A stretch of DNA of 39,792 nucleotides from Clostridia bacterium. Its GTDB lineage: Bacteria; Bacillota; Clostridia; Oscillospirales; Acutalibacteraceae. Every line of letters starts with the position of its first letter. The first letter of the stretch is position 1. The notes beneath the pieces are model-generated. The model saw only the letters and a program-made list of their open reading frames with translations. It was not told where the DNA came from and did not search any database. Below are positions 36,165 through 39,792 of this stretch, piece by piece. The position numbers and the translations under genes were made by a program. The stretch spans positions 1 through 39,792 of the forward strand of contig JAFURT010000025.1 in the NCBI GenBank assembly GCA_017471765.1. Reading direction: 5' to 3'.

Positions 36165-36982
36165 CCAATCACTCCCTTATCACCGAATTTCATTTTACTG
36201 ACCTCTTCCATCAGGCGCTTATAGCCCTTGGGGAAGGTTTGAGAATCGGCGCGACGCAGGTCGTCCAAAATGGAGTGCTGGACCTCACGGGCTTTCTCCA
36301 AATCCCCGTTCTTGACAAGACGGTAAATAGAACTGATGGTCTGGGGATAAATGGTAGCCAACGCCGTCATACTGCCGGCGCATCCGCCGACAAAGGCCGG
36401 GAACAGCATATCATCTGTGCCGGTGAGCACATTAAAATCGAAGCCTTTGGCTCTATGTATGGTGTGCATGATCCGTTTCATATTGCCGCTACTGTCTTTG
36501 ATGCCGATTACATTGTCGTGCCGCATCAGGGAGGCGATGATATCCAGCCCCAGCTCCTGGGTGAAGAAAGGAATGTTATACAGAATGATCGGCAGCGGAG
36601 AGTGGTTGGCGATCTCTCGGTAATAGCGTGTCATTTCTTCAGCGGTATTGCAGAAGTAATACGGCGGGCAGATCAGCACCGCATCCGCATTGACGGATTT
36701 CGCATGTTCGCATATTTCGCAGGCATCCGGCACGTTGGGCTCACAAGCACTGACGATAATGGCCTTGTCGGCGTCACGCACATTCGCTACGATTTCCACC
36801 AGCTTTTTCTTTTCTTCCTTGCTCAGATGAATAAACTCGGCGGTGCTACCGTTTACCACATAGCCGGCAACATCGGTGCCGCTAAGGCGTTTGACCTGTT
36901 TCTCAAATGTGACATAGTCCACCTTATCCCCAATAAAAGGGGTCATGAGCACTGCAAACGTTCCCTCAAGCTTCATTTTCAT
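36161..36982 (-). CDS. DapA-superfamily aldolase/lyase (DHDPS/NAL type)
   Basis: The 273-residue barrel has the Schiff-base lysine (Lys162, GIKDSSG) and the catalytic tyrosine (Tyr135, LYNIPFF). It has NGSTAEF, where the family GSTGE motif has Ala in place of Gly. It is therefore a pyruvate-dependent aldolase or lyase, for example splitting a 2-keto-3-deoxy acid, rather than a biosynthetic DapA. ATG 36982 is favoured; GGAGT lies about 9 nt upstream and earlier codons are short and unsupported. It overlaps the M24 gene by 17 nt and is coupled to the dehydrogenase. N-acetylneuraminate lyase is possible but unproven. Confidence 0.82.
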   Translation of the reverse strand: MKMKLEGTFAVLMTPFIGDKVDYVTFEKQVKRLSGTDVAGYVVNGSTAEFIHLSKEEKKKLVEIVANVRDADKAIIVSACEPNVPDACEICEHAKSVNADAVLICPPYYFCNTAEEMTRYYREIANHSPLPIILYNIPFFTQELGLDIIASLMRHDNVIGIKDSSGNMKRIMHTIHRAKGFDFNVLTGTDDMLFPAFVGGCAGSMTALATIYPQTISSIYRLVKNGDLEKAREVQHSILDDLRRADSQTFPKGYKRLMEEVSKMKFGDKGVIG

Positions 36983-37652
36983 ACAGCACATACTCCTTTA
37001 TATTTAAATTCATGATTGGCTCGTATAGGTTTTCGGTCGTAGTTTCGCCGACCCAATAATCGTTTTCCAAACGGATACCGAATCCGTCATAACAACCGGA
37101 CTCAATGGTGTACGCCCGGTCTGCTTCGACAGGCGTTGTGTTACCGGCAAGGAACTGGGGTTGGAGCAAAGCTTGCTCACCGATTTTATGTCCCGCATGA
37201 TGTACCAGTTGCCGGCCATTTTCCTGATATACGGCATTAACGGCCCGGTAGATATCTTCGGCTTTTGCTCCACGTTTCAGAGCGGCTTCACCGCTGCGGA
37301 TGGACTGCTTGATCATCTCGTAGACAGCCTCCTGCTCCTCAGACACCTCGCCCACGAAAAAGGTGCGGCAAATATCACACCACACGCCGTTCCGTCCCAC
37401 GCTGATATCCATAATGATGGTGTCCCCCACCTGCGGCAGATAGTTCTTCGTGACGCCGTCAATATTCACACTGTCCTTGCCTAAAATGTAATCGTACAAG
37501 ATGTCGTATTCGCCCAACTCCTGTTTGAGCGACCGGGTGAAGGGCTCAAACAGCTCGTCGCTGGTTTTCGTCAAGGTAAAGTTTTGGGCAAATGCCTGAA
37601 AGGCGTGCACGGTGGCACGGAGAAGTGTTTGCAGTTCTTCTCGCTTGTTCAT
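36966..37652 (-). CDS. M24 metallopeptidase-fold protein lacking the N-terminal domain
   Basis: The 228-residue protein keeps a full set of M24 'pita-bread' metal ligands: Asp82, Asp93, His155 (HHAGHKIG), Glu184 (TIESG) and Glu196 (RLEND). The creatinase-like N-terminal domain of Xaa-Pro peptidases is missing; only about 70 other residues precede the catalytic core. It could be an aminopeptidase, a prolidase-like or creatinase-like amide hydrolase. It overlaps galM by 4 nt and the lyase by 17 nt, so it is tightly bound into the operon. That suggests it acts on the pathway's substrate rather than on general peptides. Confidence 0.78.
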   Translation of the reverse strand: MNKREELQTLLRATVHAFQAFAQNFTLTKTSDELFEPFTRSLKQELGEYDILYDYILGKDSVNIDGVTKNYLPQVGDTIIMDISVGRNGVWCDICRTFFVGEVSEEQEAVYEMIKQSIRSGEAALKRGAKAEDIYRAVNAVYQENGRQLVHHAGHKIGEQALLQPQFLAGNTTPVEADRAYTIESGCYDGFGIRLENDYWVGETTTENLYEPIMNLNIKEYVLYENEA

Positions 37653-38671
37653 TCAGTAACCCCCTTATCCCTGACGGAAACCGCATAGCGAATAGTGTAA
37701 TCCGCCCTTTCTCCTGCTGCCAAGAAGGGCGTTTCAAAAGCCTCTGTATTCACAGCGTTAGGAAAAAACTGCGGCTCCAAGCAAATGGCACAGTGCTTAA
37801 AGAACCGGTCATTTTGCGGATATTTCTGCTCAATATTCGACGTATAAAGCTGTACGCCGGGGAGATTGGAATAGATATTCAGTTCCAATCCGGTTTTTTC
37901 GGAATACACACCGGCAACATGGTCACCTTCCGTCAGGAAGCAGTGATTATACCCACCAAAAACAGCAATCTGCTCGTGCCCCGATTGCAGTCCCTGTCCA
38001 ACAGGTGTATAGGTGGAGAAATCAAAGGGCGTCCCCTTGACATCCATAAACTCTCCTGTGGGGAATCCATCCTTACCCACTACAGCAACCTGCTTTGCGT
38101 TAACAAACAACTTGGTATCATAGATATTCTCGGTGTGGGAGGACAGGTTAAAATAAGGATGGTAGGTGGGCGCAAAAACGGTGTCGGCATCACTGGTTGC
38201 CGTAAACCGGACGGTGACAGCGTCCTCTTCTAGCTGATATTCCACATTGAGGTGAAGATTGCCGGGAAAGCCCTGGTCCCCATCGGGACTATCCAGCGAG
38301 AGAATAAGGGAATCACCGCAAATCTCGTGCCCGAAAAAGCGCCGGTCAAATCCCTCCACGCCACCGTGGTTACAATGCTCGCCATCGTTTTTTGTGATGG
38401 TGCAGGTATTCTCCCCCAGCACGAAAGAGGCGTGCCGGATGCAGTTGGCCACCCGGCCGATCACAGCGGAGGTGTAGTTGCCCTTGCGGAGATATTCCTC
38501 CACGCTTTCGACGCCGAAAACAATGTTCCGGTCGCCCTCCGGGGTACGTACCTTGAAGTGCTTCATGATGCCGCCAAAATTCAAAATACCTACATCGATT
38601 TTGGCATTTTTGAGGGTAAACAACAGGATGTCCTGCCCATTGTGCTCACCGATTTTCACCACATCAATCAC
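37649..38671 (-). CDS. galM: Aldose 1-epimerase (GalM family)
   Basis: The 340-residue beta-sandwich protein has His102 (HCNHGG), the catalytic His171 (APTYHPYFNL) and catalytic Glu298 (CLEPQFFPNA). It interconverts alpha and beta anomers of a free aldose. The start is GTG at 38671 with GGAGGT 6 nt before it. It is first in the eight-gene operon and overlaps the M24 gene by 4 nt. The anomer sugar it serves is unknown but points to a free aldose in the pathway. Confidence 0.88.
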   Translation of the reverse strand: MIDVVKIGEHNGQDILLFTLKNAKIDVGILNFGGIMKHFKVRTPEGDRNIVFGVESVEEYLRKGNYTSAVIGRVANCIRHASFVLGENTCTITKNDGEHCNHGGVEGFDRRFFGHEICGDSLILSLDSPDGDQGFPGNLHLNVEYQLEEDAVTVRFTATSDADTVFAPTYHPYFNLSSHTENIYDTKLFVNAKQVAVVGKDGFPTGEFMDVKGTPFDFSTYTPVGQGLQSGHEQIAVFGGYNHCFLTEGDHVAGVYSEKTGLELNIYSNLPGVQLYTSNIEQKYPQNDRFFKHCAICLEPQFFPNAVNTEAFETPFLAAGERADYTIRYAVSVRDKGVTE

Positions 38672-38699
38672 GCAAATACCTCCCCTATAAAACTTTTAC

Positions 38700-38728
38700 T
38701 TGATTATATCATTCTTTCCCTTTATAAT
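38700..38728 (+). promoter_or_regulatory. Promoter of the PocR-AraC regulator, overlapping the operon promoter region
   Basis: TTGATT (-35, 38700-38705) and TATAAT (-10, 38723-38728) are 17 nt apart on the plus strand. On the minus strand another TATAAT (38708 to 38703) lies inside the same stretch and is the likely -10 of galM with a poor -35. The two promoters overlap, so the regulator could control both at once. Confidence 0.68.
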
Positions 38729-38778
38729 AATAGACAAATCTTTCCCATTTTTGGTAAATTCGTACCGAGGTGATGAAA

Positions 38779-39627
38779 ATGACCACTAGATTTGACGTAC
38801 AGTACCTGCTGGATGTCATGAGCAAGTTTTACCTGCTCACAGGAATCAAAATCGTGGTAATGGATGCCGACCTGAATACGGTGGCGGCTATGCCCACACA
38901 TGACAGCGCTTTTTGCTCCATTCTCAAACAACATCCGGCCGCCGCAACCGATTGCCAGCGGTGCACCCAGGCCGCCTGCCTGCACTCAAAAGAAGCCAAA
39001 CAGGTGTACCTGTACCGTTGCCATGCCGGGCTGATTGAAGCCGTTGCTCCGCTGTTTATCAATGAAACGCTGGTGGGATACATTATTCTCGGCCAAATTT
39101 TGCACGAGGAAGACGCAAACAACAATAAAAACCGTATTCTATCGTATGTTTCAACCTATACAGACGACGCCCTGTCTGCGCTGGAGGCTCTGACGGTGAA
39201 GAATGAGGAGCATATTCAGGCCGCCGTCAAAATCATGGAAATCTGTGCCCACTATCTGCTGATGCAAAGCCACATTCATCTGGACAAGGAGACGCTGGCC
39301 CTGCAAATCGAGGAATATATCGACGCTAACCTGACCTCGCCTCTTTCTGTGGAAGTCATATGCGAGAAGTTTTCTCTCAGCCACAACATGCTATATAAGC
39401 TGTTTGAAAAATTTTTCGGTATGCCGGTGGCTAAATACATCCGAAAGAAACGAATCAAAGCGGCAAAAGCCCTCATCCGGGCCGGTGTTTCGGTAACGGA
39501 TGCCTCCTCCCGGGTGGGTTTTCTGGACTACAGCTATTTCTCCAAGGTATTCAAGGCGGAGACCGGTATGCTGCCCACAAAATTCCGAAAAAAAGAAACC
39601 GATCCCCCGGCAGAACGAGAAAGATAA
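38779..39627 (+). CDS. PocR-type sensor AraC-family regulator
   Basis: The 282-residue protein begins with a PocR-like ligand domain (about residues 1-120). It contains Cys46, Cys59, Cys62, Cys67 and Cys81 (CQRCTQAAC and RCHAG), a pattern suggesting metal or redox sensing. A helical linker and a C-terminal AraC double helix-turn-helix (about residues 180-275) follow. The ATG at 38779 has GAGGTGA five nt upstream; a GTG and an ATG shortly before are too close. It is divergent to the galM operon and probably activates it. The galM promoter lacks a good -35, as expected for an activated promoter. Confidence 0.85.
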   Translation: MTTRFDVQYLLDVMSKFYLLTGIKIVVMDADLNTVAAMPTHDSAFCSILKQHPAAATDCQRCTQAACLHSKEAKQVYLYRCHAGLIEAVAPLFINETLVGYIILGQILHEEDANNNKNRILSYVSTYTDDALSALEALTVKNEEHIQAAVKIMEICAHYLLMQSHIHLDKETLALQIEEYIDANLTSPLSVEVICEKFSLSHNMLYKLFEKFFGMPVAKYIRKKRIKAAKALIRAGVSVTDASSRVGFLDYSYFSKVFKAETGMLPTKFRKKETDPPAERER

Positions 39628-39635
39628 ACATAACA

Positions 39636-39673
39636 AAAAAACAGACACATCCGCGTGGATGTGTCTGTTTTTT
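39636..39673. terminator. Bidirectional terminator after the PocR-AraC gene
   Basis: A 17-bp inverted repeat (AAAAAACAGACACATCC with its complement) around a GCGT loop, with T runs on both strands. It separates the regulator from the convergent gene at the right edge. Confidence 0.93.
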
Positions 39674-39689
39674 GTTTAATAACCGGAAA

Positions 39690-39792
39690 TTACTTCGCCT
39701 GAGAGACAGCTACGGCACAGGCCACGGTCATACCGACCATGGGGTTGTTACCCGCGCCGATCAGACCCATCATCTCCACGCACTCTGAATCA
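39690..39792 (-). CDS. 3' end of an unidentified gene, cut by window edge
   Basis: On the minus strand an open frame enters from the right edge and stops at 39690-39692. The visible 34 residues end in a Gly/Asn-rich, hydrophobic stretch (MMGLIGAGNNPMVGM, then VACAVAVSQAK). Codon use is like other strongly expressed genes here and the terminator lies just behind its stop. I do not recognise the family from this tail. Confidence 0.5.
   Translation of the reverse strand, partial: DSECVEMMGLIGAGNNPMVGMTVACAVAVSQAK

Overview
This window looks like a chromosomal segment of a spore-forming, anaerobic Gram-positive bacterium of class Clostridia, most likely near the Oscillospiraceae/Ruminococcaceae. 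The evidence is the high-GC protein-coding sequence with strong GGAGG-type ribosome binding sites, the hup-rqcP-yabP-yabQ-divIC-S1 sporulation/division block, spoVB, a HrcA-type CIRCE element on groESL, and short-leader Firmicutes promoters. No phage, insertion sequence, CRISPR array, tRNA or rRNA was recognised.

Layout, left to right. (1) 1-3155: two adjacent peptidoglycan-binding proteins, the first cut by the window edge and carrying a SpoIID-like end, then the SpoVB flippase. (2) 3280-5982: a PlsC-type acyltransferase with an added zinc ribbon, overlapping a GltS-type sodium/glutamate symporter. (3) 6011-9657: hexuronate genes uxaB-uxaA facing an AraC regulator. (4) 9662-12561: a DUF4886 SGNH protein and groES-groEL under CIRCE control. 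(5) 12600-18067, minus strand: the hup/rqcP/yabPQ/divIC/S1 block followed by a class I fumarase alpha subunit, an RlmL-like methyltransferase and a lipid kinase. Promoters and terminators divide this block into hup-rqcP, a sigma-E-like yabPQ unit and a vegetative divIC unit. (6) 18179-20235: two G3E (CobW) GTPases, one with a His-rich metal-binding segment and one fused to a TIGR03943/DUF1980-type domain. (7) 20367-23012: a PHP phosphoesterase, a TSCPD protein and an RsmF-like methyltransferase. (8) 23095-26979: glycolytic genes pgk, tpiA and gpmI, with a dense series of hairpins between tpiA and gpmI. (9) 26987-28827: a secreted lipoprotein esterase of the sialate O-acetylesterase type. (10) 29132-38671, minus strand: an eight-gene catabolic operon read from galM to yhcH, facing a PocR-AraC regulator at 38779. 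(11) The right edge holds the 3' end of an unidentified gene.

The most interesting unit is the eight-gene operon. It combines an aldose mutarotase, an M24 peptidase-fold protein, a DapA-superfamily lyase, a zinc alcohol dehydrogenase, an enolase-superfamily dehydratase, an N-acyl-D-amino-acid deacylase homologue, a large six-hairpin glycosidase-like protein and a YhcH protein. Dehydrogenase, dehydratase and aldolase fit a non-phosphorylative sugar-acid route. The deacylase and M24 protein suggest the natural substrate is a sugar joined to an amino acid or acyl-amino group. The pathway is inferred; only the family assignments come from the sequence. No transporter or kinase is encoded with it.
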